DNA of 64,000 nucleotides from Rheinheimera sp. MMS21-TC3 (GTDB lineage: Bacteria; Pseudomonadota; Gammaproteobacteria; Enterobacterales; Alteromonadaceae), in assembly GCF_032229285.1 (NCBI RefSeq), contig NZ_CP135084.1, positions 186,001 to 250,000 on the forward strand, in the 5' to 3' direction. Made by a program: the position numbers and the translations under genes. The notes beneath the pieces are model-generated. The model saw only the letters and a list, made by a program, of their open reading frames with translations. It was not told where the DNA came from and ran no database searches. Below, in pieces: positions 27,277 through 36,453 of the stretch; positions within the stretch are counted from its first letter, which is position 1, and each line of letters opens with the position of its first letter.

Positions 27277-29328
27277 ATGAATAAATCTGCCCCTTTTGAT
27301 CCTGCTGTGCAATGGCAATTAGGTGAAATAATTTTTGATAGCCGTACTCGGCAACTTAGCTATGGCAATAAGCAGCTTTACCTAGAACCTAGACAGCACC
27401 AACTTTTGCTCTGCTTACTTAGCAACCCAGAGTTACCTACTAGTCGTAGCCAATTAATTCAAACGGTATGGCAAGGTAGAATAGTCAGTGATGGCGCAAT
27501 CAATCGTGCAGTATCCATGCTGCGTAAAGCCTTTACAGTTTTAGATCCAAATGTAGACTATATTACGACTATTCCTAAACTAGGCTATCAACTAGTCGCT
27601 CATGTTCAAACCATCACAGTAAACAACTCTGACCAAGCTGTTTGTAATCTAATACCATCCTCTCCTCGCTCAGGCTATAGAAGATTAGTGTTGCCAATTA
27701 CATTACTTATACTGCTATCTTGTTTCTTACTCTGGTATAAAACTCAATCGCTCTTTATACCGCTGAGCACAGGTAATGCTATACCCCATACTAGTTTTAA
27801 CGGTTATGAAAGCCAGTTAAGCAGCAATATTCAAGGTTTAACACTGCTATATCAGCGTCAAGCAGCTAACGGCAACAATCAAATTTGGCTAAACAGCCTT
27901 ACCGATAATCATCACTATGCTTTAACGCCTGACAATGAAAACAGTCAATCTGCAGCCTTAAGTCCAGATGGCAGCCAATTTGCTTATGTTCGGTACAAGG
28001 GGGCAGACTGTGAAATTATTTTGCAAGCACTAGATGAAGCCGCTTCTAATCGTGTATTGCATCAATGTTTACCAGATAACAAGCCTTTAATTAGCTGGCA
28101 CAAAGATAGTAATTTTTTATATTTTCGACAAAGGCAAGATAAAACCCACCCCTACCATTTGTATCAACTTAGTATAGCTAGTGGTGCTTTACATCAACTA
28201 ACTTTGTTAGCAACTGATTATACTGGGCAAGGTGATATTGCTTTAGCTGCCTCACCATTCCAGCAGTTAATTGCAGCGGTTCGCTATCAATCTGAAGAAG
28301 CCAGTGAAGTACTGCTATTAGATAGTAACAACCAAACAATCCACTCTGAAATAATTCCTATTCGGGCTAAAACTTTGGCTTGGTACAATCAAACAACTTT
28401 GTTACTCAGTGCTGGTCAAACTTTATATCAATATCACTTAGACACTTCACAGCTTAAGCCACTATATCATGCTGCCAATCCTATTAACTCCTTTGTTGTT
28501 ATTAACAATACTTTATATTTTGCCAGCACTGAGCTTAGCGCTAATGTTTGGCAAAAAAACGATGCTAACCCTGCTGCAGTGCGGATTGACAGCTCTAGAC
28601 TAGATACGATGCCACGGTTATCAAATGATGCTAAACAATTAGCTTTTCTTAGCGATCGGCAAGGTCATCGACAGATATGGCTGCAAGATGCTAAAGGCAA
28701 TGAGCAGCTATTGAGCGAGCTACCTGGTCAACCGGCTTTTGTTCGGCTTGAGTGGTCACAGAATGATCAGCAGCTACTCTTTAGCAAAGACGGTGCTATT
28801 TATAGTGTCCAGATTGCTAGCGGCAGATTAACAACATTATTAACTGCAGATAAACAAGCAACAGTGGCAAACTTTGGAAGTGATGAAAATAGTATCATTT
28901 ATAGTAGCCAGCGTAGTGGTGATTGGCAGCTATGGTTATATGATCTGAGAAATAAAACTGAGCAGCAACTAACAGAGCAAGGGGGCTATAGTGGTCGTAT
29001 CTGGCAGAACAGATTATATTTTACTAAGTATCATCAAGATGGTATTTGGTTTAAAGAGCTAGGCTCTGGTGAAGAACAAATTTTGCTAGCTTCTATTGAT
29101 AAGATAAACTGGCTGAACTGGGATATTGATCAAGACCAATTATATTATTATGTACCGCAACAAGGTATCTACGGTTTAGATCTAGCATCTAGCAAGGTTA
29201 CTTTGCTACTAGCTGAACCTAGCAGATTTGTCCGTCACTTTAGTGTCCGTCAAGGAAAAATCGTTTATATCCGTCACAGTGAGTTGCAAGGAGATATTTA
29301 TCGTTTGCCGCTCAAAGTGACTGAATAA
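27277..29328 (+). CDS. Membrane wHTH regulator with beta-propeller sensor (CadC/ToxR-like)
   Basis: The protein has 683 residues. The cytoplasmic N-terminal OmpR/ToxR winged helix (residues 12-110: LGEIIFDSRTRQLSY, EPRQHQLLLCLL, SMLRKAF, YITTIPKLGYQL) is followed by one transmembrane helix (about 146-165) and a large periplasmic TolB/WD40-like propeller with repeats such as SPDGSQFAYVR, LSDRQGHRQIWL and SSQRSGDWQLWLYD. DNA binding is therefore directly coupled to a periplasmic sensor without phosphorelay. The neighbouring divergent hydrolase lipoprotein is a plausible target. It ends immediately before a relic of a NarL-type regulator. Confidence 0.88.
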   Translation: MNKSAPFDPAVQWQLGEIIFDSRTRQLSYGNKQLYLEPRQHQLLLCLLSNPELPTSRSQLIQTVWQGRIVSDGAINRAVSMLRKAFTVLDPNVDYITTIPKLGYQLVAHVQTITVNNSDQAVCNLIPSSPRSGYRRLVLPITLLILLSCFLLWYKTQSLFIPLSTGNAIPHTSFNGYESQLSSNIQGLTLLYQRQAANGNNQIWLNSLTDNHHYALTPDNENSQSAALSPDGSQFAYVRYKGADCEIILQALDEAASNRVLHQCLPDNKPLISWHKDSNFLYFRQRQDKTHPYHLYQLSIASGALHQLTLLATDYTGQGDIALAASPFQQLIAAVRYQSEEASEVLLLDSNNQTIHSEIIPIRAKTLAWYNQTTLLLSAGQTLYQYHLDTSQLKPLYHAANPINSFVVINNTLYFASTELSANVWQKNDANPAAVRIDSSRLDTMPRLSNDAKQLAFLSDRQGHRQIWLQDAKGNEQLLSELPGQPAFVRLEWSQNDQQLLFSKDGAIYSVQIASGRLTTLLTADKQATVANFGSDENSIIYSSQRSGDWQLWLYDLRNKTEQQLTEQGGYSGRIWQNRLYFTKYHQDGIWFKELGSGEEQILLASIDKINWLNWDIDQDQLYYYVPQQGIYGLDLASSKVTLLLAEPSRFVRHFSVRQGKIVYIRHSELQGDIYRLPLKVTE

Positions 29329-29400
29329 GCTGCAGAAGATAAAAGTACCGCCGAAATAGCGGCGGCACTTTATATTACCCAACAAAAAAGTTGGCTATAA
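29329..29400 (+). pseudogene. Relic of a DesR/NarL-type regulator C-terminus
   Basis: Directly after the stop of the previous gene, the plus strand reads AAEDKSTAEIAAALYITQQK then SWL and a stop. This matches the HTH and last residues of the regulator at 19976-20572 (AAEGKSTADIAATLYI ... QKGWL) with the middle of the HTH deleted. It overlaps the last codons of the convergent gene at 29395 and is a gene fossil. Confidence 0.65.
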
Positions 29401-31320
29401 CGAGTCCGGTACTTTTACTTCACTCAGTCGCTTTTCTAGCTTTTCGATTTTTTCTTGAGCTTGTTCACGATAACGGGTTAAACGCTCTATTGTTGCCGCG
29501 GCATTATCTTTAACAAAACCAACTTGCTGCTCTAACTGATGCTGTTGTTTTAGCAAGCGGTCATGCTCTAGCTTCATGTCCTCAGCTTTGTCTCTATGCT
29601 GCTGTAACTCTTCGCGTAACTGTTTAATCGTTTCGCGTTGCTCAACTTGATGACTAGCAGTAATCTCATTTTGTTCTTTTAACATCGCATTACTGGCTTT
29701 TAATTGCTCAAGCATAGCTTGCACATCGGCTGGGCCATTATTTGGCACTTGCTGAGATTGTACTAAGGTATCTAATTGCTGCTGCAGTTTAGCAATAGTG
29801 CCACGCAATTCTTTCACTTCTTTTTGCGCATCTTCATGCTCTGCATTTAAGGTTGAAATTTGATTTACGTAATGATTAATTTGCTGCTGAGCTTTGTCTA
29901 TGTCAGTGTTAGATGTTTGATTTTGCTCTGCATTGGCTTTTATCTCAGCTAACGCTATATCTCGTTCCGACTGTAAAGCTGCTTTATCAGCTTCTAGCTC
30001 TTTTAAGCTAGCTTGCACTTGTTCGAAATCATGCTGTAAAGCAATTAATTGCTCGTTACTATCACCACTTCCTGTATTTGCTGACTGACTTAAGGCTTGT
30101 TCATGCTGTTTAATTAGCTGTAGCTTCTCTTGCTCTTTCTCTGCCAAAGTATCTTGCAATTGCTGGTAGCGAGTTTGTAACTCTTGGTATTGCTCAACTA
30201 GCTCATTATCACTGCCAGATGCAGTCGCTCCCTGCAGTTGCAACTGCTCTAATTGCTGCTGCAAACGCCGACTTTGTGCTATTGCTTGAGTTTCTGTTTT
30301 TGTTGCTACTTGTAAACGGCTTTCAAACTCAGACAGCATGCCATTTAGCTCGATAATTTCATTATCTTGTTGCTGCAGCTTAAGCGCATCGGCTTTTATA
30401 CTTTGCCGTAATTGCTCAACTTCCTCTTTAGCCCCTTCTGCCGTTTTTAAAGCTTGCTCAGCTTGCTCTAGTTGCTGCTCAGAGCTAGCTAGTTTACTTT
30501 GCAATTCTAATTGCTGCTGCTCACTTGACTGTAATGCTTGCTTAAGCTGCTGTTGCACCTCATAGCTGTCACGCTGCTGTGTGGCTAATTCCTGTTGCAG
30601 CTGCTCGGTTTGTTGTTGCGCATCTGCTACTAGCTCTTCTTGCGCCTGTAAACTACTTTGCAGCTCGGCAATGATTCCCGCTTGCTTTTGCTGCTCCTGC
30701 TCGGCTGCTTGCTGCTGCTCTGCCGTTGCTGATGTTAGCTGGTCAATTTGTTCTTTAAGCTGCTGTTGCTGCTGAGTTGCTTCTGCTAGTTGCTGTTGCA
30801 CTTGCTGTAATTGCTGCTGCTCTGCTATTAAAGCTTGCTCAGCTTGGGCAAACTGTTGGGTAAGCACATCTATTTTTGCTGTAGCCTCATCACGTTGCTC
30901 GGATAAAGCTGCATACTTTTCGGCTTGAGTTGCTAATCGCTGCTGTTGCTCAGTAACACTGGCTTCTAATTGTTCTTTGCGTTGCTGTAAGTCAAATAGT
31001 TCATTTTGTAACTGCTGGCTTTGCTCTGCTGCTTTAACTTCAGCCTGCATGGCTTGCTCTAACTGGGCGCTTAATCTATCAGTATGCTCTTTTGCAAACA
31101 CTGCTGCCTCTTGCTGAAAGGCAGCAATAAAGTCGGCACTAAAGCCGGCATCTGCAGTTTCTGGTACTTTATTAGCTTGGTCATTACGCCACTTTTGATA
31201 ATGCACTACTACACTAGCTTGAGCACCAGGTAATTTGGTCAATAAATAATCTAGCGAGACTGGCTGACCTGTTTTTTGCAGTTCATCACAGATTTTCTTA
31301 ACATCACTATATTGCGCCAT
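29395..31320 (-). CDS. KfrA-like N-terminal DNA-binding, long coiled-coil protein
   Basis: The protein has 641 residues. The first ~100 residues fit the plasmid-KfrA-type DNA-binding domain (SDVKKICDELQKTGQPVSLD, then a VVVHYQKWR segment). The remaining 530 residues are an almost continuous Gln/Glu/Leu-rich coiled coil, with a break near 400-420 (SANTGSGDSNEQ). KfrA-type proteins bind DNA and form filaments or nucleoid-associated structures; a chromosomal role in DNA organisation or segregation is inference. It is a stand-alone gene, converging on the propeller regulator. The low-complexity Gln codon runs generate many false antisense frames. Confidence 0.75.
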   Translation of the reverse strand: MAQYSDVKKICDELQKTGQPVSLDYLLTKLPGAQASVVVHYQKWRNDQANKVPETADAGFSADFIAAFQQEAAVFAKEHTDRLSAQLEQAMQAEVKAAEQSQQLQNELFDLQQRKEQLEASVTEQQQRLATQAEKYAALSEQRDEATAKIDVLTQQFAQAEQALIAEQQQLQQVQQQLAEATQQQQQLKEQIDQLTSATAEQQQAAEQEQQKQAGIIAELQSSLQAQEELVADAQQQTEQLQQELATQQRDSYEVQQQLKQALQSSEQQQLELQSKLASSEQQLEQAEQALKTAEGAKEEVEQLRQSIKADALKLQQQDNEIIELNGMLSEFESRLQVATKTETQAIAQSRRLQQQLEQLQLQGATASGSDNELVEQYQELQTRYQQLQDTLAEKEQEKLQLIKQHEQALSQSANTGSGDSNEQLIALQHDFEQVQASLKELEADKAALQSERDIALAEIKANAEQNQTSNTDIDKAQQQINHYVNQISTLNAEHEDAQKEVKELRGTIAKLQQQLDTLVQSQQVPNNGPADVQAMLEQLKASNAMLKEQNEITASHQVEQRETIKQLREELQQHRDKAEDMKLEHDRLLKQQHQLEQQVGFVKDNAAATIERLTRYREQAQEKIEKLEKRLSEVKVPDSL

Positions 31321-31876
31321 AATCTACATACCTACCTGACAACTTTAAGTTAACAACAAACACTATGATTTATCATTCTATGCGCTTTTCCTAAAAAGCC
31401 AAATTTAATTGCAAAATAAACCAACTAACGCTGGGCCGCTGCATGCAAATACAATTGACGACATTTAGATTCTTTATATCGAAACAAAGCCTAACTTAGT
31501 TAAGTTATCGCCGCAGCGCTGCCTAAGTGTTAATGTATTTAGCAACATATTCATCAACTTGGTTAATGGTAATGTTGTTGATTGTTGTATAAACCATTGA
31601 TTAGAACAAGCAGCCCGAGCAGTATAGCCTAGAATTTAAACATTGGCAGGCAAAGCACTTACCTATCATCTCTATAGAATGGCAGCTTACGATTACATTA
31701 TCCACCACTAAACAATTTTAACTATAAAAATATTTGATTAGTCGCCAAGCTAACATTGTTAATAAAAACGCAATTCTTCCCCTAAAGTAGCAACAAATCG
31801 TAATTAATTGTTATTTTACTGGAGATACCTTAGCAACCTGTTTTATGCTAGCCGCATTTAAAATGGAGACCACATA
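31321..31876. other. Intergenic region, no gene seen
   Basis: The 556 bp between the divergent genes at 29395-31320 and 31877 are AT-rich and hold no open frame with gene character. Promoters for both genes must lie here. A GGAG ribosome-binding site at 31864-31867 precedes the ATG at 31877. Confidence 0.6.
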
Positions 31877-32650
31877 ATGAACAAAACTTTTATGGCTGTT
31901 TCAGCAGCAGCATTATTATTAGCTTGTACTGCAGTGCAAGCTACTATTGTTGAAGTAAAAACTAACTTAGGTAATTTTGAGATCAACCTATTTGATCAAA
32001 GCACCCCCATCACGGTGCAGAACTTTCTAAAATACACTAATGCTGAAGGCTTCAACAATACGGTGATTCATCGCTCTGTGCCTGGTTTTGTTATTCAAGG
32101 TGGTGGTTTTACGTTCGATCAAACAACGCTATTAAAGCCAACAGAAGTATATTCTCCAATCAAAAATGAGCCTAAATGGTCTAATGTGCGTGGCACAATC
32201 GCTATGGCTAAACTAGCAGGTAATCCTCATAGTGCAACAAACCAATGGTTTATAAATTTAAGTAATAATGCGGCTAACTTAGATAATCAAAATGGGGGTT
32301 TTACCGTTTTTGGCCAAATTAATGCTCAAGGAATGGAAGTGATTGATGCTATGGCAGCATTACCCCGTTTTAAGTTTCCAACTCTTAATATTGCAGACTT
32401 ACCATTACAGAATTATTCAGCAGCCGATCAAGCTAGTAATAAAGCTGTAATCGCTAGTAACTTTATTGTTATAGAAAGCATTACTGTAGTTGATGCTAGC
32501 CCAAGTACAGAGGTAAATGTTACCAAAATACCTACCACAGCCACAGATACCAGTAATCCTGGCGCTGTTGTTAGTTCTGGTAGTGCAGGTCTTATCTCAC
32601 TGTTAGGTTTAATGTTTGTAGCTGTTCGCCGCCGCGTTATTAGCAAATAA
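31877..32650 (+). CDS. Secreted cyclophilin-type peptidyl-prolyl isomerase with C-terminal sorting tail
   Basis: The protein has 257 residues. The signal peptide (MNKTFMAVSAAALLLACTAV) is followed by a cyclophilin domain (about 23-195) with the core patterns FLKYTNAEGFNNTVIHR, FVIQGGGF, MAKLAGNPHSATNQWFIN and FGQI. After a Thr/Ser-rich linker, the C-terminus is SGSAGLISLLGLMFVAVRRR plus four residues: a Gly/Ser stretch, a hydrophobic helix and an Arg cluster, the layout of GlyGly-CTERM tails cleaved by rhombosortase. It would catalyse proline isomerisation in the periplasm or at the cell surface. No rhombosortase gene is in the window. Confidence 0.87.
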   Translation: MNKTFMAVSAAALLLACTAVQATIVEVKTNLGNFEINLFDQSTPITVQNFLKYTNAEGFNNTVIHRSVPGFVIQGGGFTFDQTTLLKPTEVYSPIKNEPKWSNVRGTIAMAKLAGNPHSATNQWFINLSNNAANLDNQNGGFTVFGQINAQGMEVIDAMAALPRFKFPTLNIADLPLQNYSAADQASNKAVIASNFIVIESITVVDASPSTEVNVTKIPTTATDTSNPGAVVSSGSAGLISLLGLMFVAVRRRVISK

Positions 32651-32738
32651 ATATTTTACTGCTAAAAGCTAATTTCTCGGCTTGTTCTTGGCATAATCTT
32701 ATGCTGAAGCAAGCCGATAGTTAAATTTATAAGCTGTT

Positions 32739-33170
32739 TTAACGTTGCTTATTCAAACTAAAAGCATAAGCTGTTAAAAATGCAGTTTCTTGAAAAGCTT
32801 TTAAACCCGTTGCTTTAAAATCAATTTGCAGTGGATTACGTTTTAGCTGTTCTTTTAGCTCTGTAGCCGACATTAAGTTACACTTACAATTATTGATAAG
32901 TTGTAAAGCCGCTTCAATTTTAAAGCCTACAGCACCACCGGCAAATTTACCTTTTTGTGGCCGCTCTTTTATCACTAACTGCTCAACTTTATAATCTTCA
33001 ATAAACTTAGCAAAAGTAAATTGAAAATGTTTCATTTGTTCACTATCCGCATCTTTGCTTAGAGTAAAACGCGTTTGGCGACAGTCTGGTAGCTCAAATA
33101 AACCATCTTTTAATACCATAAGACAAATAATGGCTTCATTGGCTTTTATTTCTATTCCGCATACGCGCAT
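32739..33170 (-). CDS. DUF3010 family protein
   Basis: The protein has 143 residues matching the DUF3010 family of alteromonads and vibrios (starts MRVCGIEIKANEAIICL, contains VIKERPQKGKFAGGAVGFKIEAA). The GIEIKANEA start resembles the first strand of an RNase-H-like/actin-like fold, and the family is cytosolic and small. No experimental function is known to me. It ends a two-gene minus-strand group with the protein at 33184-33546 (13-bp gap). Confidence 0.82.
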   Translation of the reverse strand: MRVCGIEIKANEAIICLMVLKDGLFELPDCRQTRFTLSKDADSEQMKHFQFTFAKFIEDYKVEQLVIKERPQKGKFAGGAVGFKIEAALQLINNCKCNLMSATELKEQLKRNPLQIDFKATGLKAFQETAFLTAYAFSLNKQR

Positions 33171-33183
33171 GAAAACTCCTTAA

Positions 33184-33546
33184 TTAAGGCTTTGTTAAAT
33201 TATAATGATGACTATTAATAATATTACAGCTTTGCTTTAACGGATCGCCAAATATAATGGGGTTAAAGTCACCATTGACGCAATAGTCTTGATAAAACTT
33301 CAAAAGCGCATCAATACTCATAGTGGCTTTTTCTAATTGAGAACGCTGGCTATCACCCCATTGCTGAGCAGCGACCATGAGCTCTTTTTTTACTTGCCGT
33401 AATACAGCTTGTTTATTGTCACCTGAAGCCGAAGCTTTATCCCAAACTAAACCATACAACTTTTCTTTATAAGGTCGGATAAGATCATGGTCTGAAAATG
33501 TCATTACCAGTAAAATGATAATAATAATCCAAAATAATTTTTTCAT
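33184..33546 (-). CDS. Small membrane-anchored protein of unknown function
   Basis: The protein has 120 residues. An N-terminal hydrophobic helix (residues 4-17, FWIIIIILLVMTF) anchors a soluble, charged domain with two Cys near the C-terminus (DYCVNG, KQSCNI) that could form a disulfide outside the cytoplasm. I recognise no family. It is located 13 bp upstream of the DUF3010 gene on the same strand and probably co-transcribed. Confidence 0.65.
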   Translation of the reverse strand: MKKLFWIIIIILLVMTFSDHDLIRPYKEKLYGLVWDKASASGDNKQAVLRQVKKELMVAAQQWGDSQRSQLEKATMSIDALLKFYQDYCVNGDFNPIIFGDPLKQSCNIINSHHYNLTKP

Positions 33547-33810
33547 AGTTAGCCCAACTTCACTTAATTGTTATTGTAGGGTGGCTGTTAGTCGCCATCA
33601 TGGTTTTATCGGGCATCATTGTAACGAATAGTTATGCAACATGCACCGAAGTTTATATTGGTGACAGCAGCCTAAAAGGGACAGAATCGACTAGCTTTGT
33701 TATTTTATTATTGGCTAAACGGTTACTTTTACCTGATTAGATAAAAATAATTTTGCTTACATAATGGTATACTAACCAACAGGCACAGTAAGTAGTTATA
33801 AGGATAAACC

Positions 33811-35238
33811 GTGGATCAAAAAAAAATAGACATTAAAAACATTCCAGTCCATGTTGAAATTCATAAGCCTGAGCCAACTAAAACTGCACCCTATAGTGCT
33901 AGAAACCGTATATATGTTCGCGCAGTGACCGGTGTGCGCCAGCTGATTCGTCGTTATATTGGTTTTCTTTCTATGGCAGCCTTTATGATTATTCCTTGGA
34001 TTCAATATCAAGGTCAGCAAGCTATTTTGTTAGATATTGGCGAGCAAAAGTTTACCTTATTCTCGCTTACATTATGGCCGCAAGACTTCACTATTTTAGC
34101 TTGGATTTTTATTATTGCTGCTTATGCTCTGTTTTTTATTACGGCACTCTACGGTAGGGTCTGGTGCGGTTTTTTGTGCCCGCAAACAGTATGGACTTTT
34201 ATTTTTATTTGGTTTGAAGAAAAAATTCAAGGCACCCGCAATCAGCGTATTAAACTCGACCGTGACCCTTGGAGTTGGTCTAAATTTGCTAAAAAAGCGA
34301 CAACTCATTTTTGCTGGCTTAGCTTCTCTTTATTTACGGCCTTAATTTTTGTTGGTTACTTCACGCCTATTTTGCCACTATTTAAAGAGTTTTTTACCCT
34401 TCAAGCTAGTTTTTGGGCTATATTTTTCGTATTGTTTTTTACTTTTTGCACTTATGGTAATGCAGGTTGGATGCGTGAAATTATGTGCACCCATATTTGC
34501 CCTTATGCTCGTTTTCAATCCGCTATGTTTGATAAAGACACCTTTACGGTAAGTTATGATGCTGCTAGAGGTGAAAACCGCGGCCCTCGCTCGCGTAAAG
34601 ATAAAGATTATAAAGAAAAAGGTCTAGGCGACTGTATTGACTGTAATTTATGTGTTCATGTTTGCCCAACGGGCATTGATATTCGTAATGGCTTGCAATA
34701 TGAATGCATAAACTGTGGTGCTTGTGTTGATGCCTGTGACGATACTATGGATAAAATGGGCTATCCAAAAGGCCTAATAAGTTACACTACTGAACACAGC
34801 CTAGCCGGTAAAAAAACTAAAGTGTTACGACCTAAACTATTAGGTTATATGTTAGTGCTTACTATTGTTACTAGTGCTTTTGCTTATACTTTATATAGCA
34901 GAGTGCCTATGGAGCTAAATATTATCCGCGACCGTGGCGCCTTATACCGTGAAACTAACGAAGGCTTAACAGAAAACACCTACACTGTAACTATTTCTAA
35001 TAAATCGCAACAGCCTGTCGGCTTTGCTTTAAGTGTAGAAAGCGAGATTAACTTTAACTGGATAGGCCTTGAGCAAGTTACGCTAAACGGCGGTGAAACC
35101 CGTAGTGTGCCTATTAGTTTATCTATTGACCCTTATAGCGTAGAACAGGACAAAATAGAATTTAAAATTAAAGTGCAACAAATTGATAATCCAGATATTA
35201 AGTTAATTAGCCGATCGACTTTTTATGTCGGACATTAA
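33811..35238 (+). CDS. ccoG: Cytochrome c oxidase accessory protein CcoG (FixG/RdxA)
   Basis: The protein has 475 residues. Membrane helices lie near 48-66, 93-113, 165-185, 193-215 and 345-362. Cysteine motifs: CGFLCPQTVW, CTHICPYARF and two 4Fe-4S clusters (CIDCNLCVHVCP and CINCGACVDACD). A C-terminal FixG Ig-like domain spans about 370-475. CcoG helps mature the copper centre of cbb3 oxidase. GTG start 33811 has AAGGAT 7 bases upstream. No ccoNOPQ genes are in the window. The last 14 bp overlap srkA. Confidence 0.95.
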   Translation: MDQKKIDIKNIPVHVEIHKPEPTKTAPYSARNRIYVRAVTGVRQLIRRYIGFLSMAAFMIIPWIQYQGQQAILLDIGEQKFTLFSLTLWPQDFTILAWIFIIAAYALFFITALYGRVWCGFLCPQTVWTFIFIWFEEKIQGTRNQRIKLDRDPWSWSKFAKKATTHFCWLSFSLFTALIFVGYFTPILPLFKEFFTLQASFWAIFFVLFFTFCTYGNAGWMREIMCTHICPYARFQSAMFDKDTFTVSYDAARGENRGPRSRKDKDYKEKGLGDCIDCNLCVHVCPTGIDIRNGLQYECINCGACVDACDDTMDKMGYPKGLISYTTEHSLAGKKTKVLRPKLLGYMLVLTIVTSAFAYTLYSRVPMELNIIRDRGALYRETNEGLTENTYTVTISNKSQQPVGFALSVESEINFNWIGLEQVTLNGGETRSVPISLSIDPYSVEQDKIEFKIKVQQIDNPDIKLISRSTFYVGH

Positions 35239-36241
35239 CTCAAGTATGGCAAGTTTCGACTTTAGTACTTTAGGGCCGGACCTTATTATTGATGCTTTAC
35301 AGCATATTGGGCTAGATGTTAGCTCTGGGTTATTAGCACTAAATAGCTATGAAAATAGGGTATATCAATTTAGCGCTTATCAAGGTACAGCGGCGACAGC
35401 AGCTAAATATGTGGTGAAGTTTTATCGACCCCAACGTTGGAGCCTCGCTCAGTTAGAAGAAGAGCATTTGTTTGCGTTTGAACTAGCCGCTGCCGATGTT
35501 CCGGTTGTTGCCCCCTTACTCTTAGCTGATAAATCATTACATCACTATCAAGGCTTTTACTTTGCGGTATTCCCTAGCCGTGGCGGCAGAGGCTTAGAAA
35601 CTGATAATGAGCAACATTTAGCTATGTTAGGCCGTTTTTTGGGCCGGCTACATCAAGTAGGGGCAGCACAACCATTTCAATATAGGCCAAGCTTTAGCAT
35701 AGAAAACCAGTTACTAGAAAGCCAAACCATCTTACTAGATTCTGGCTTTATCCCTAATTACTTACAAGCCTCTTTTACCAGTTCATTACAACAAGTAATA
35801 AACTTAGTTAGTGCCCAATATAAGCCGAAATCATTAATTCGTTTGCATGGTGACTGCCATGCTGGCAACTTATTTTATGTTGACCAAGGCCCATTTTTTG
35901 TCGATTTAGATGATTGCCGCATGGGGCCAGCTATTCAAGATTTATGGATGATGCTATCTGGCGAGCAGCGCCAACAACGGGATACGCTAGAGCTTATTTT
36001 AGAAGAGTATGAACAACATTGTGACTTTGACCCAACCGAATTAAAGTTAATTGAACCCCTACGGGCTATGCGCATGGTTCAATATATGGCTTGGTTAACT
36101 AAGCGCTGGCAAGATCCGGCTTTTCCTATGAACTTTCCATGGTTTAATACAGACAAATACTGGGAACAACAATGCTTAGTATTAAAAGAACAATTGTTTT
36201 TATTGCAACAAGCACCGCTTTCACTAGTGCCTCAGTACTAA
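35225..36241 (+). CDS. srkA: Stress response kinase A
   Basis: The protein has 338 residues and belongs to the YihE/RdoA family of APH-like Ser/Thr kinases. LNSYENRVYQF replaces a classical P-loop; catalytic loop LHGDCHAGNLF and metal-binding FVDLDDCRMGPAIQDLW are intact. In E. coli the gene precedes dsbA and protects against stress-induced death; here dsbA also follows (212-bp gap). It overlaps ccoG by 14 bp. Confidence 0.95.
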   Translation: MSDINSSMASFDFSTLGPDLIIDALQHIGLDVSSGLLALNSYENRVYQFSAYQGTAATAAKYVVKFYRPQRWSLAQLEEEHLFAFELAAADVPVVAPLLLADKSLHHYQGFYFAVFPSRGGRGLETDNEQHLAMLGRFLGRLHQVGAAQPFQYRPSFSIENQLLESQTILLDSGFIPNYLQASFTSSLQQVINLVSAQYKPKSLIRLHGDCHAGNLFYVDQGPFFVDLDDCRMGPAIQDLWMMLSGEQRQQRDTLELILEEYEQHCDFDPTELKLIEPLRAMRMVQYMAWLTKRWQDPAFPMNFPWFNTDKYWEQQCLVLKEQLFLLQQAPLSLVPQY

Positions 36242-36453
36242 ACTTTGTTAAGCTGTTTGCCAATTGCTAACTAAGGAAATTTGGATGCAAAAGCTGTTTT
36301 CTATTAGATGGTGACTTTGAGTCTCAACTGGCTGAATTAATAAGCTTTTTGTTGAATAAGTAAGATTAATTTACTGTTCAGGCTAGGTAAGTAAACTTTT
36401 AGGTAATATTAAAACTATTTATTAAGTAGTGTTAAGCAATAAGGATTTAAAAC

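Noticed and set aside
30338..30775. Cys/Ser-rich plus-strand frames opposite the coiled-coil gene
   Set aside because: Antisense of Gln-rich coiled-coil codons (CAG to CTG, GCA to TGC); artefact.
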